In this document: piece by piece, positions 14,163-23,233 of the stretch
Layout of the letters: each line of letters opens with the position of its first letter
Numbering within the stretch: position 1 is the stretch's first letter
Assembly: GCA_023264995.1 (NCBI GenBank)
Contig: JAHFUR010000025.1
Span: 1 to 59,428 of the forward strand
Direction: 5' to 3'
Source: Acidimicrobiia bacterium
GTDB taxonomy: Bacteria > Actinomycetota > Acidimicrobiia > Acidimicrobiales > AC-14
DNA: 59,428 nt
Notes under the pieces: model-generated
Seen by the model: only the letters and a program-made list of their open reading frames with translations
Database searches by the model: none
Told to the model about the DNA's origin: nothing
Program-made: the position numbers and the translations under genes

Positions 14163-17100
14163 CTAGCCCAGTAGTCCATTCGGTCCGAGCAGCTCGCGCA
14201 ATTCGGCGACCAGCCCGTTCCCTGCGTCCACCCGGAACTCGTCCGGAAGACGGAGGATGGTTGAGTCTAGATGGACAAACACGGGTTGGCTCCCGGGGTG
14301 CCCGCGAAGCACCTCCTTGAGGCGGGCCAGACCGCTGCCGGTGAGGGCCGAGGAGTCCAGCTTGATCCGCACGGGGCGGCTGTGGTCGGGGCTCAGGTCA
14401 GGCCGCTTGAGCTCCATGCAGATGATCTTGGCCGGCTCCTCCCGCAAGTCGATCCGGCCCTTGACGCACACCACGGCGTCGTCGGACAGCAGGGCGCCGA
14501 AGTCGAGCATGGTCCGGGGGAACACAAAGACCTCGATGGCCGACTGGAGGTCTTCCAGTACGAACGTGGCCATGAGGTCGCCCTTCTTCGTGTACTTCCG
14601 CGAGAGCGAGGTGACAACTCCGCCGACCCAGCGCATCTCGCCGTCGCGCAGCTCACGGAGGTCGTTGATGGTGCAGTCGGTATGCCGGCGGAGGGCCGCC
14701 TCCACACCGAACAGCGGGTGGCTGCTCACGTACAGGCCCAGCATCTCCTTCTCGTGGGCCAGCCGCTCGGTGGGGTCGAACTCGAGGTCGGGGATGGGCA
14801 TGCGTTCGTCGAGAACGGACCCCGGTCCATCGGCCAGGTCGCCGAACAGGGACTGGATGCCCAGGTCGCGCTCGCGCCGGCGGGCCAGGGTGCGGTCGAT
14901 GACCTGCTCGAAGACCATCAGCAGGCCGCGGCGGGGGTGGCCGACGGAGTCGAAGGCACCGGCCTTGATGAGCGATTCCACCGAGCGCTTGTTCAGCACC
15001 ATGGGGCTGACCCGCAGGCAGAAGTCGTAGAAGTCGGCGAAGGCGCCGTTGACCTCGCGCTCGGAGACGATCTGGGCGACCAGGCCCTCGCCCACGTTGC
15101 GGATGGCCGACAGCCCGAACGGGATTCTCTTCTCCACGGCGACAAAGTCGGACATGGACCGGTTGATGTCGGGCACCATGACCTCGACGCCCATGGTGCG
15201 GCACTCGGCCAGGTAGACGGCCGTCTTGTCCTTGTCGTCCTTCACCGACGTCAGGAGAGCGGCCAGGTACTCCACCGGGTGGTTGGCCTTGAGCCAGGCG
15301 GTCTGGTAGGCCACCTTGCCGTAGCAGAAGGCGTGGGACTTGCGGAAGGCGTAGTCGGCGAACGGCTCGATGATGTCGAAGATGGTGACGCCGAGCGCGG
15401 CGCCGTAGCCGTTGCGTTCACAGGCGGCGACGAACTTCTCCCGCTCGGTCGCCATGAGCGAGCGGATCTTCTTCCCGCACGCCTTCCGGAGCACGTCGCC
15501 CTCGTAGGCGGAATAGCCGGCGAAGCGCTCGGCCACCCGCAGGAGGCCCTCCTGGTAGATCATGAGCCCGAAGGTGTCGGCCAGCACCTCGCAGAACTCC
15601 GGGTGGGGGCCGGTGACGGGCTTGCGCCCGTTCTTGCGGTCGGCGAAGTCGTTGTGCATGTTCGCCGCCATGGGGCCCGGGCGGTAGAGGGCGACGAGGG
15701 CGCCGATGTCCTCGAAGCAGGTGGGGGCCAGGGAGCGCATCAGGGCGCGCATCGGCCCGCCTTCGAGCTGGAACACCCCCACCGAGTCGCCCCGGCGCAA
15801 CATCTCGAAGGTCTTCTCGTCGTCGAGAGGGACGTGGTCGATGTCGGGCCGGCTGCCGGTGGTCGCCAGGATGAGGTCGAGCGCCTTCTCGATCACCGAA
15901 AGGTTGCGCAGGCCCAGGAAGTCCATCTTGAGCAGGCCGAGGTCGGCCACGCCGTGCATCTCGTACTGGGTGACGATCGGGGCGTTGGTGAGGTCGCCGT
16001 CGGGCCCAGGCTTGCGCTGGACGGGCAGGTACTCGGTGAGCGGCTCCCGGGTGATGACCACTGCGGCGGCGTGGATGCCGTCCTGGCGGCGCAGGCCCTC
16101 GAGGCCGCGGGCGACGTCGACGACCTTCTTGGCGTCAGGGTCGGTCTCGTAGAGGGCCCGTAGCTCGGCGGCCATCTTGTAGCCCTCGTCGTAGCCCGGC
16201 GTCGGTTCGAGGCAGGCGGCCAGGGGCGTGTCGCGTCCCATGATGAGCGCCGGCATCAGCTTGGCGATGCGGTCGCCGACCGCGTAGGGGTAACCGAGGA
16301 CGCGCGACCCGTCGCGCACCGCGGCCCGGGCCTTGATGGTGGAGAACGTGACGATCTGGGCGACGTGGTCGGTCCCGTACTTCTCGGCCGCGTAACGGAT
16401 CATCTCCGCCCGGTAGCGCTCGTCGAAGTCCATGTCGATGTCGGGCATCTCCCGCCGGCCGGTGTTCAGGAAGGCCTCGAAGAGGAGGTCGTAGGCCAGC
16501 GGGTCGAGGTCGGTGATGCGCAGGCAGTAGGCGGCGCAGGACCCGGCCGCCGAGCCGCGGCCCGGTCCCACGCGGATGCCCCGCTCGCGGGCGTAGCGCA
16601 TGAGGTCCCAGACGATCAGGAAGTAGCTGGAAAAGCCCATCTCGGCGATGACGCCGAGCTCCCGGACCAGGCGCTCGGACACGTCGCCGGGCACGGGGTC
16701 GCCGTAGCGGTGCCGACCGCCCTCGAAGGCGAGATGGCGGAGGTACTCGTCGTCGGAGGTGAAGGGCGCCGGCAGGGGGAAGTCGGGCAGCTCGACCTTG
16801 CCGAACTCGATCTCGACGTTGGCCCGCTCGGCGATCAGCAGGGTGTTGTCGCACGCCTCGGGGACCTCGCTGAAGAGGGCCCGCATCTCGGCCGCGGTCT
16901 TGAGGTAGTGCTCCTCACCCTCGAACTTGAACCGCTTGGGGTCGTCGACCAGGGCGCCGGTCTGGACGCACAGCAGGGCGTCGTGGGCCACGGCGTCTTC
17001 CCGGTGGACGTAGTGGCTGTCGTTGGTGGCCAGCAGGGGGAGGTGGAGGTCGCGGGCGATCTCGATGAGGTGGCGGTTGGTGCGGTGCTGCTCGGCCAGC

Positions 17101-17675
17101 CCGTGGTCCTGGATCTCCACGAAAAGGCCGCCGGGGCCGAAGATGTCGCTCAGGCGCGAGGCGAGCTTGGTGGCCAGAGGGATGTCGTCGCGCAGGAGGG
17201 CCTGGTTGACGACGCCACCCAGGCAGCCGGTCGTGGCGATGACGCCCTCGTGGTGGCGCTCGAGCAGCTCCCAATCTACGCGCGGTTTATAATAATAACC
17301 CTCGAGGTATGCCGAGGAGGACAGTTTCATCAGGTTCTTGTAGCCGGCGTTGCTCTCGGCCAGCAGGGTCAGGTGGTAGTAGAGCTTCTCGCCTTCGCCG
17401 CCCTCGCCCCCGGTGTCGTCGACCCGGCCGCGCCGGACCGGCCGCTCGAACCGGCTCTCGGCGGCCATATAGGCCTCGGTGCCGATGACCGGGTTGATGC
17501 CGGCCTTGCGGGCCGCGCTGTAGAAGTCGAGGACGCCGTACATGTTGCCGTGGTCGGTGATCCCGATGGCCGGCTGGCCGTCGGCCACCGCGGCGGCCAC
17601 GACCTCGTCGATCCGCGCCGCCCCGTCGAGCATGGAGTACTCGGTGTGGACGTGAAGATGGGCGAAATCCCCCAC
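14163..17675 (-). CDS. dnaE: DNA polymerase III alpha subunit
   Basis: 1170 residues, the replicative C-family polymerase. The PHP domain starts at FAHLHVHTEYSMLDGA with metal ligands H-x-H and GITDHGNMYG. The polymerase core contains GPGRGSAAGSC and the catalytic PDIDMDFDE near residue 411, then GVFQLEGGPMRALMRSL and the fingers with RKACGKK. A helix-hairpin and tau-binding OB region ends the protein (WVGGVVTSLSRKYTKKGDLMATF). Length and order are normal for DnaE1. GTG 17675 has an AAGGGG Shine-Dalgarno sequence 7 nt upstream. Two DnaA-box-like sites lie in the leader. Confidence 0.97.
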   Translation of the reverse strand: MGDFAHLHVHTEYSMLDGAARIDEVVAAAVADGQPAIGITDHGNMYGVLDFYSAARKAGINPVIGTEAYMAAESRFERPVRRGRVDDTGGEGGEGEKLYYHLTLLAESNAGYKNLMKLSSSAYLEGYYYKPRVDWELLERHHEGVIATTGCLGGVVNQALLRDDIPLATKLASRLSDIFGPGGLFVEIQDHGLAEQHRTNRHLIEIARDLHLPLLATNDSHYVHREDAVAHDALLCVQTGALVDDPKRFKFEGEEHYLKTAAEMRALFSEVPEACDNTLLIAERANVEIEFGKVELPDFPLPAPFTSDDEYLRHLAFEGGRHRYGDPVPGDVSERLVRELGVIAEMGFSSYFLIVWDLMRYARERGIRVGPGRGSAAGSCAAYCLRITDLDPLAYDLLFEAFLNTGRREMPDIDMDFDERYRAEMIRYAAEKYGTDHVAQIVTFSTIKARAAVRDGSRVLGYPYAVGDRIAKLMPALIMGRDTPLAACLEPTPGYDEGYKMAAELRALYETDPDAKKVVDVARGLEGLRRQDGIHAAAVVITREPLTEYLPVQRKPGPDGDLTNAPIVTQYEMHGVADLGLLKMDFLGLRNLSVIEKALDLILATTGSRPDIDHVPLDDEKTFEMLRRGDSVGVFQLEGGPMRALMRSLAPTCFEDIGALVALYRPGPMAANMHNDFADRKNGRKPVTGPHPEFCEVLADTFGLMIYQEGLLRVAERFAGYSAYEGDVLRKACGKKIRSLMATEREKFVAACERNGYGAALGVTIFDIIEPFADYAFRKSHAFCYGKVAYQTAWLKANHPVEYLAALLTSVKDDKDKTAVYLAECRTMGVEVMVPDINRSMSDFVAVEKRIPFGLSAIRNVGEGLVAQIVSEREVNGAFADFYDFCLRVSPMVLNKRSVESLIKAGAFDSVGHPRRGLLMVFEQVIDRTLARRRERDLGIQSLFGDLADGPGSVLDERMPIPDLEFDPTERLAHEKEMLGLYVSSHPLFGVEAALRRHTDCTINDLRELRDGEMRWVGGVVTSLSRKYTKKGDLMATFVLEDLQSAIEVFVFPRTMLDFGALLSDDAVVCVKGRIDLREEPAKIICMELKRPDLSPDHSRPVRIKLDSSALTGSGLARLKEVLRGHPGSQPVFVHLDSTILRLPDEFRVDAGNGLVAELRELLGPNGLLG

Positions 17676-17693
17676 CGGCGAACCCCTTCATCC

Positions 17694-17734
17694 TGTGGAC
17701 GAGCCTGTGGACGAGTTACAGAGGTGTCATTCTA
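17694..17734 (-). promoter_or_regulatory. dnaE promoter with two phased DnaA-box-like sites
   Basis: On the minus strand TAGAAT (17734..17729) is a good -10 hexamer and would give a leader of about 47 nt. Inside the leader, TCGTCCACA occurs twice (17702..17694 and 17714..17706), exactly 12 bp apart. This matches the actinobacterial DnaA box TTGTCCACA except for one base, and fits a Y-Y-G-TCCACA form. Binding of DnaA here could link dnaE expression to initiation; this is inferred. Confidence 0.45.
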
Positions 17735-19225
17735 CCGAACCGGGCCGGGCGCCGGCTGACGACCGGCGGCGACCAGGGCCTCGCAGGTCCGGACGAGCAC
17801 CCGGGCCGCCTCCACCGCCGGCCCGATGGCGATGGGGTTCTCGGCCCGGCGCTGCCACCGGTCGAGGGCGCCGGCCAGGGCGGCGTCGACCTCGGCGTCC
17901 TCCGCCGACGGGCCCAGGCCCAACCGGGCCCGCACGTCGGCCCCGCCGGCGCCCAGCAGGCGGGCGGCCTCGTCGCCCTGGGTGCCCGGCAGCGCCACCT
18001 CTCCGGCCCGTAGGGCGTTCAACAGGCGCATCTCGGCCAGCTCGTGGGCCCCGGCTTGGATCCGCTCGACATCGGCCTCCAGGGCCTCGCTCCGGGCCAC
18101 CGGGACGGTGCGGGCCAGGTCGGCCAGGGCCAGGAGGGCGGCCCGGCCCTTCAGCAGGTCGCTCCGGCCAGCGAACTGAGCACCCAGGAGCGCGCGGAGC
18201 TCCTCCACCCCGCTGACGGCAAGGAGCGCATCGGCCAGGTCGGCGGCGGTCGCGCCCCGGCCGTCGCGCACGATGGCCACCGCAGTGCGGGTGCCGAAGA
18301 TGCCGAACCGGCGCAGCAGCTGGGCCCGATCGGCCGCCGGCGCCGGCCCCGGCCGCACCGCGAACCGGTCGACCGAAAGGAGCAGCTCCTCCAGCTCGGT
18401 GCCCGGCAGGTCGGCGAGCTGGCGGAAGAGGCGGAGCTCGTCCTCCCGCAGGGTGACGGCGGCCTGGGCCAGGAGCCCGGCGACCGGGACGACGGTCTGG
18501 CACAGCCGGCTCAGGCGGCGGTCCTGGCGGTAGCGCTCGGCCACCCGGCCGGCCGACTCCATGGCGTCGAGGCGGCCGACGCCCAGCTCGTCGGCCCGGG
18601 AAAGGACGGCGATGGTGTTCACCGGCGTGGCCCCGGCGTAGGCGTCGTCGGTGAAGGACTCGAGGAAGCCGACGTCGGCGGCGTGGAGGTGGCGCATTAG
18701 GTAGATGACCGCGTCGGCGGGGCCGGTGCGCTCGTCGTCGGGTGCGAAGAAGCGCTCGGCGGCCTCGGTCAGGCTGGGCGTGGCCGAGGCGATGCCCGGG
18801 GTGTCGATGAGGGTGACCGACCGCAGGGCACGGCTGGGCCACTCGACGTCGATGTGGTCGAGGTCGGCGGCGGCCAGGTCGCCCAGGTCGATGTCGAGGG
18901 CGCCGTCGGTGCGGGTGAAGCGGGCGGCCTGGGCCGGCCCGGTGGCGGGGTGGAGGGTCGCCCGATAGGTGAGCCCGTCGCGGAACCACCACGGCACGCG
19001 GGTGCACTCCCCGGCGTCGGTCGGCGCCAGCTCCTCGCCGACCAGGGCATTGAGGAGGGTCGACTTACCGGCCTTGACCTTGCCGGCGATGGCCACCCGG
19101 AGCGGCCCGGCCAGGCGGGCCGCCACCTCGTCCACCCGGGCCTGACCGGCGGTGCCGGCGTAGATCTCGCCGGCGGTCCGGACCAGGGCGGCCACCTGGC
19201 CGACGAACCCGTCGGGCCCGCTCAC
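17732..19225 (-). CDS. Dynamin-like GTPase (first of a pair)
   Basis: 497 residues. The G domain has P-loop GKVKAGKST (residues 48-56), switch I threonine in ECTRVPWWF, the DTPGIA G3 motif and an S-R-A-D G4-like motif (AVLSRADELG). The remainder is helical and Ala/Leu/Arg-rich, as in bacterial dynamin-like proteins of the IniC/DynB type that remodel or repair membranes. No membrane segment is obvious, so it may act as a partner of the second GTPase. Its ATG overlaps the stop of the next GTPase gene (ATGA), so the two are translationally coupled. Confidence 0.85.
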   Translation of the reverse strand: MSGPDGFVGQVAALVRTAGEIYAGTAGQARVDEVAARLAGPLRVAIAGKVKAGKSTLLNALVGEELAPTDAGECTRVPWWFRDGLTYRATLHPATGPAQAARFTRTDGALDIDLGDLAAADLDHIDVEWPSRALRSVTLIDTPGIASATPSLTEAAERFFAPDDERTGPADAVIYLMRHLHAADVGFLESFTDDAYAGATPVNTIAVLSRADELGVGRLDAMESAGRVAERYRQDRRLSRLCQTVVPVAGLLAQAAVTLREDELRLFRQLADLPGTELEELLLSVDRFAVRPGPAPAADRAQLLRRFGIFGTRTAVAIVRDGRGATAADLADALLAVSGVEELRALLGAQFAGRSDLLKGRAALLALADLARTVPVARSEALEADVERIQAGAHELAEMRLLNALRAGEVALPGTQGDEAARLLGAGGADVRARLGLGPSAEDAEVDAALAGALDRWQRRAENPIAIGPAVEAARVLVRTCEALVAAGRQPAPGPVR

Positions 19226-21000
19226 CCGCCGGCCGCCAGGTTGTCGGCCCGGCGGGCCAGCGTTTCAAGTCGGCCCAGCCGGTCGGCCAGCTCCCGGCGG
19301 CGGCCCTCCCGGTCCGCGCCGTCGGCACCGATCGTGCGCTCGGCGGCGGCCAGTGCGTCCTGCGCCGACCGCAACAGGGCGTCGGCCCGGCGCTGGTAGG
19401 TCGTACCCAGGTCACGGCGGATGCGGCGGGTGGTGGACTTGAGCTCGCGGTCGGCGGCCTGCACCGCGTCGTGGACGTACTGGGCCACCGACTCCGTCGC
19501 CTGCTCCCGCCGGCGCTCGACCTCGCGCCGGCGGGCGTCGCGCAGGGACTTACCGCCGATGAGGGCGCCGATGACCAAGGAGAACGGGTTGAACAGGCTG
19601 ATGGAGGTGAAGGTGAGGATGCTCCCCATCACCCCCAGTGCCTCCAGCCCGCCCCACCCAGCCTGGACCAGCACCCCCCGCCACGGCGTGCCGGCCGGGA
19701 GGAGGGTGGGCGGGGCCTCCCCATCGAGCGCCGGCGGCGCCGGCGCGATGACCAGCGGGGCGATGGCGGCTTCGTGAGCCGCGAACTCGTCGGCCAGGCG
19801 GGCGGCCAGGTCCGTGGCCATGGCGCTCAGCTCCACCGTGACCGCCGACACCTCCTCGCTGACCCGGCGGGCCAGGGTGGCGCCGAACTCGTCCCAATGC
19901 GAGGCCGGGTCGGTGGTCCGCACCGTCTGCTCGGCCTCGGCCAGTACGGCTTTCGAACGCCGGGCCAGCTCCCGCTCCACGTGGGTCTCGGCGTCGACCA
20001 TCCCGTCGTCGAGGACGGCCGCCCAGTCGGCATCGGAGGTGAGGGCCCGAGCCCGCTCGACGGCCCGGGCCCGCTCCTCGATGGTCGCGACCGGGTCGGC
20101 GAGCGCGTCGTGCTCAGCCCGCAGCGGCCCGGCCAGCTGGCCAAGGACGGCGCCGGCGTCAGCCAGAGCGCCGGCGGCCAGCACCCGGCCGTAGCGGTCG
20201 GCCACGTCGTCGAGGCGGGCGACCAGGGCGGCCATCCCCGATTCGGTCCGCAGGTCGGCCCGGTCGAGGAGGTCGCCCTGCCGTTGCAGCGCGGATGACG
20301 TCGGGACCGGGGCTCCGCTCACCCCGGCCTCGGCCAGCCAGCCCTCGTCGAGCGCGAGGATCCGCCGCCACGCCGGGACCACGTCGACCTTGCTGAGGAC
20401 GGCGACGACCTCCGGGCAGGCCTGGCGGGCCGCGGCAAGGAAGTCGAGCTCGGGGCGGGTGTACTCCTGCGACGCGTCGGACACGAACAGGACGGCATGG
20501 GCCATGGTCAGCGCCGTCATGGTGGCCGCGGCGTAGGTCGAGCGCAGCCCGCCCACGCCCGGCGTGTCGACGAGGACGAGCCCGCCCCGCAGGACCGGCG
20601 CCGGCAGCCCGACCTCGACGATGCGGACCTCCTCGCGGTTGTCGGGGTTCCCCTGCTCGGTGACGTAGGCCGCCACCCGGTCGATGGCCTCCGCGCCGTC
20701 GTGGCCGTTCTCGGCCCGCCGGGCGTGCACGGCCGGCCCCGGGGCGTAGCGGACCAGCGTGGGGACCGACGTGGCCACGTCGTCGTCGACGGGGCAGACG
20801 TCGGCACCGACCAGGGCGTTGACCAGCGAGCTCTTCCCGGCCTTGAACTCGCCGGCCACGACGACGCACACCTCGGGCGCGGCGAGGCGGGCGGACTGCG
20901 CCCCGATGCGCTCGGCCAGGTCGGCACGGCCGGCAGCGACGGCCAGGTCGGCCACCTCGGACAGGAGGCCGAGCACGTCGGCAGAAGACCCCACGGGCAC
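19222..21000 (-). CDS. Dynamin-like GTPase with hydrophobic membrane hairpin (second of a pair)
   Basis: About 592 residues. P-loop GEFKAGKSS at 50-58, G3 DTPGVGGL, G4 S-K-V-D (AVLSKVDVV). A long helical region follows. Near residue 410 there is a hydrophobic segment (LGVMGSILTFTSISLFNPFSLVIGALIGG) suited to a membrane-inserting paddle, then a basic coiled region (RDARRREVERRREQATES). This matches IniA/DynA-type bacterial dynamins. The first GTG (21000) was taken; a second GTG six bases downstream is equally possible. It is divergent from the Hsp70-propeller gene with only 40 bp between starts. Confidence 0.85.
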   Translation of the reverse strand: MPVGSSADVLGLLSEVADLAVAAGRADLAERIGAQSARLAAPEVCVVVAGEFKAGKSSLVNALVGADVCPVDDDVATSVPTLVRYAPGPAVHARRAENGHDGAEAIDRVAAYVTEQGNPDNREEVRIVEVGLPAPVLRGGLVLVDTPGVGGLRSTYAAATMTALTMAHAVLFVSDASQEYTRPELDFLAAARQACPEVVAVLSKVDVVPAWRRILALDEGWLAEAGVSGAPVPTSSALQRQGDLLDRADLRTESGMAALVARLDDVADRYGRVLAAGALADAGAVLGQLAGPLRAEHDALADPVATIEERARAVERARALTSDADWAAVLDDGMVDAETHVERELARRSKAVLAEAEQTVRTTDPASHWDEFGATLARRVSEEVSAVTVELSAMATDLAARLADEFAAHEAAIAPLVIAPAPPALDGEAPPTLLPAGTPWRGVLVQAGWGGLEALGVMGSILTFTSISLFNPFSLVIGALIGGKSLRDARRREVERRREQATESVAQYVHDAVQAADRELKSTTRRIRRDLGTTYQRRADALLRSAQDALAAAERTIGADGADREGRRRELADRLGRLETLARRADNLAAGG

Positions 21001-21005
21001 AGACT

Positions 21006-21031
21006 GGCCCGGCCGGGCCGTTCGGTACAAT
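21006..21031. promoter_or_regulatory. Divergent promoter region with 14-bp palindrome
   Basis: The perfect palindrome GGCCCGGCCGGGCC (21006..21019) lies midway between the two divergent starts. TACAAT (21026..21031, plus strand) is a good -10 for the Hsp70-propeller gene and ends 9 nt before its GTG. A shared repressor at the palindrome could co-regulate both directions. High GC makes such palindromes less surprising, so this is a candidate only. Confidence 0.4.
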
Positions 21032-21040
21032 CCCCGCGCC

Positions 21041-23170
21041 GTGGACAATGTTGGCCGAGGATATGCACTAGGCATCGACCTCGGTACGACGTTCTCCGGC
21101 GCCGCCATCGCCCGTAACGGCCGAGCCGAGATGGTGGCCCTGGCCCACAGCACGTCGACGGTCCCCTCCGTGCTCTTCCTTCGAGAGGACGGCACCTTCC
21201 TGGTGGGCGACGCGGCGGCGCGCCGCGGCCTCCAGGAACCGGGCCGGCTTGCTCGCGAGTTCAAGCGGCGCTTCGGTGACACCACCCCGCTCCTCCTCGG
21301 CGGGTCGCCCTGGTCGGCCGACGCCCTGAGCGTGCAGCTCCTGCGCCACCTGGTCGAACTGGTGACGGCCCAGGAGGGCGGCCCTCCCGACGCCGTCACC
21401 GTCACCCACCCGGCCAACTGGGGCCGGTACAAGGTGGACCTCCTCCGCCAGGCGGTGCGCACTGCCGGCCTGGGCGACGCCGGCCTGCTCACCGAGCCCG
21501 AGGCCGCGGCCGTGCACTACGCGTCGACCGAACGGATGGAGCCGGGCGAGGTGGTGGCCATCTACGACCTGGGCGGGGGCACCTTCGACGCCGCCGCCCT
21601 GCGTCGTACCGCCACCGGCTTCGAGCTGCTCGGCACAGCCGAGGGCATCGAGCGGCTGGGCGGCATCGACTTCGACGAGGCCGTCCTGGCCCACGTGGTC
21701 TCCTTCGCCGGGCCGGCCGTGGCCGACCTGGACCCGGCCGACCCGGCGGCGCTGGCCGCCCTGGCCCGCCTGCGGGCCGAGTGCGTGGCGGCCAAGGAGG
21801 GCCTGTCGGAGGACACCGAGGTGTCGATCCCGGTGGTCCTCCCGTCGCTGCAGACCCAGATCCGCCTGACCCGCTCGGAGTTCGAGGACATGGTGCGGCC
21901 CACCATCGCCGAGACGACGTCGGTCCTGAGCCGTACGTTGCGCTCGGGAGGCGTGGAGCCCGAGCAGGTCAAGGCCGTGCTGCTCGTCGGCGGGTCGTCG
22001 CGCATCCCTCTCGTCGGCCAACTGGTGGCCGCGGAGATGGGCCGGCCGGTGGCGGTCGACGTCCACCCCAAGCACGCGGTGGCGCTGGGTGCGGCCCTCG
22101 ACGCGGCCGCGGCCGGCCAGCCGGCGGTCGCCGCTGCACCGGTCGCGCCGGTCGCCCCGCCGGCACGACCGCGGACGGTGGCGCCGCCACCCTCGGTCGT
22201 CCCGACCGTGGCCGTCGAGGCCAAACCGGGGCGGGGGCGCCTGGTGGCCGGCGCCGGGGCGGCGGTTGTCGCCATCATCGTGGCCGCCGCCGTCGTGCTC
22301 TCACGGGGCGGTGACAAGGTCCCGCCGAGACCCATCCCCGAGGTGCCGACGTACGAGGTGCAGGACTCGGTGATGAGCATGGCCCAGGGCGCGGGCGCCA
22401 TCTGGCTGGCCGGCCCCAACGGCGTCAGCCGGTTCGACCCGGCCACGAACAGCGTCACCCAGGCCCTGCGCGTGGGCAAGACCGGCGATACCCGGCGGGT
22501 CACCTTCGGGGCGGGCCTGGTGTGGGTCACCGACCAGGAGGAGTCGACCCTCGCCCGCATCGACCCCGCCACCAACGCCGTGGTCGGCACCGTCACCCTG
22601 AGCGGCAAGCCGCAGGATGTCCTCTTCGCCGGCGGTGCGGTGTGGGTGACACTGCCCGAGAGCGGCGTGGTGCTGCGGGTCGACCCGGGTACCCAGCAGG
22701 TCACGCCGGTCCCTGTCCGGGGACGGCCGACGAACCTGGCGTTCGGCTCGGGCACCCTGTGGGTGAGCGACCCGGCCAACAACACCCTGGCCAAGGTCGA
22801 CCCGGTGCGCCTGGCCGTCACCGGCGACGCGGCCACCGGCGGCTGCCCGGACTACGTGGCCGCCGACGACACCGCGGTGTGGGTGCAGGACGAGTGCAAG
22901 ATCACGACGGTGTTCCGCGTCGACCCCACGACCGGGAAGGTGTCGGGCATGGCCGCCGTGGGCAAGGACGCCAAGGCCGTCGCCCTCACCGGCGGGACGC
23001 TGTGGGTGGCCAACGTGACCGACAACACCGTGTCGGTGGTCGACGTCGCCTCCATGTCGGCCCGCCGCACGGTCCGCGTCGGCTCCTACCCGTCCTCGTT
23101 CGTGGCGGTCAACGGCGTCATGTGGGTGGCCAACCAGGGCGACAGCACCATCTCCCGCATCGACCCGTGA
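21041..23170 (+). CDS. Hsp70 ATPase domain fused through a membrane segment to a seven-bladed propeller
   Basis: 709 residues. Residues 8-370 are an Hsp70/actin-fold ATPase with phosphate-1 GIDLGTTFSG (11-20), phosphate-2 IYDLGGGTFDAAAL and adenosine motif VLLVGGSSRIPLVG. The Hsp70 substrate-binding domain is absent. A Pro/Ala/Val linker leads to a single membrane helix (about 401-422, GAGAAVVAIIVAAAVVLSR). Residues 445-709 hold seven repeats of about 40 residues, each with an aromatic strand of the type G-x-[LVI]-W-V (AIWLAG, LVWVTD, AVWVTL, TLWVSD, AVWVQD, TLWVAN, VMWVAN), i.e. a YVTN/Vgb-like propeller outside the cell. GTG 21041 fits the -10 spacing; the frame upstream is non-coding. Confidence 0.9.
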   Translation: MDNVGRGYALGIDLGTTFSGAAIARNGRAEMVALAHSTSTVPSVLFLREDGTFLVGDAAARRGLQEPGRLAREFKRRFGDTTPLLLGGSPWSADALSVQLLRHLVELVTAQEGGPPDAVTVTHPANWGRYKVDLLRQAVRTAGLGDAGLLTEPEAAAVHYASTERMEPGEVVAIYDLGGGTFDAAALRRTATGFELLGTAEGIERLGGIDFDEAVLAHVVSFAGPAVADLDPADPAALAALARLRAECVAAKEGLSEDTEVSIPVVLPSLQTQIRLTRSEFEDMVRPTIAETTSVLSRTLRSGGVEPEQVKAVLLVGGSSRIPLVGQLVAAEMGRPVAVDVHPKHAVALGAALDAAAAGQPAVAAAPVAPVAPPARPRTVAPPPSVVPTVAVEAKPGRGRLVAGAGAAVVAIIVAAAVVLSRGGDKVPPRPIPEVPTYEVQDSVMSMAQGAGAIWLAGPNGVSRFDPATNSVTQALRVGKTGDTRRVTFGAGLVWVTDQEESTLARIDPATNAVVGTVTLSGKPQDVLFAGGAVWVTLPESGVVLRVDPGTQQVTPVPVRGRPTNLAFGSGTLWVSDPANNTLAKVDPVRLAVTGDAATGGCPDYVAADDTAVWVQDECKITTVFRVDPTTGKVSGMAAVGKDAKAVALTGGTLWVANVTDNTVSVVDVASMSARRTVRVGSYPSSFVAVNGVMWVANQGDSTISRIDP

Positions 23171-23188
23171 CCATCGTTGGGCTTCAGG

Positions 23189-23204
23189 TACCGCTGCTGC
23201 GGTA
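23189..23204. terminator. Hairpin between convergent genes
   Basis: TACCGC-TGCT-GCGGTA forms a perfect 6-bp stem with a 4-base loop 18 bp after the Hsp70-propeller stop and 29 bp from the end of the opposing glycosyltransferase gene. It has no U tract, as is common in high-GC actinobacteria, and could act in both directions. Confidence 0.4.
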
Positions 23205-23233
23205 GTCCCTGGCCCGGAGGACGAGGACGAGCC

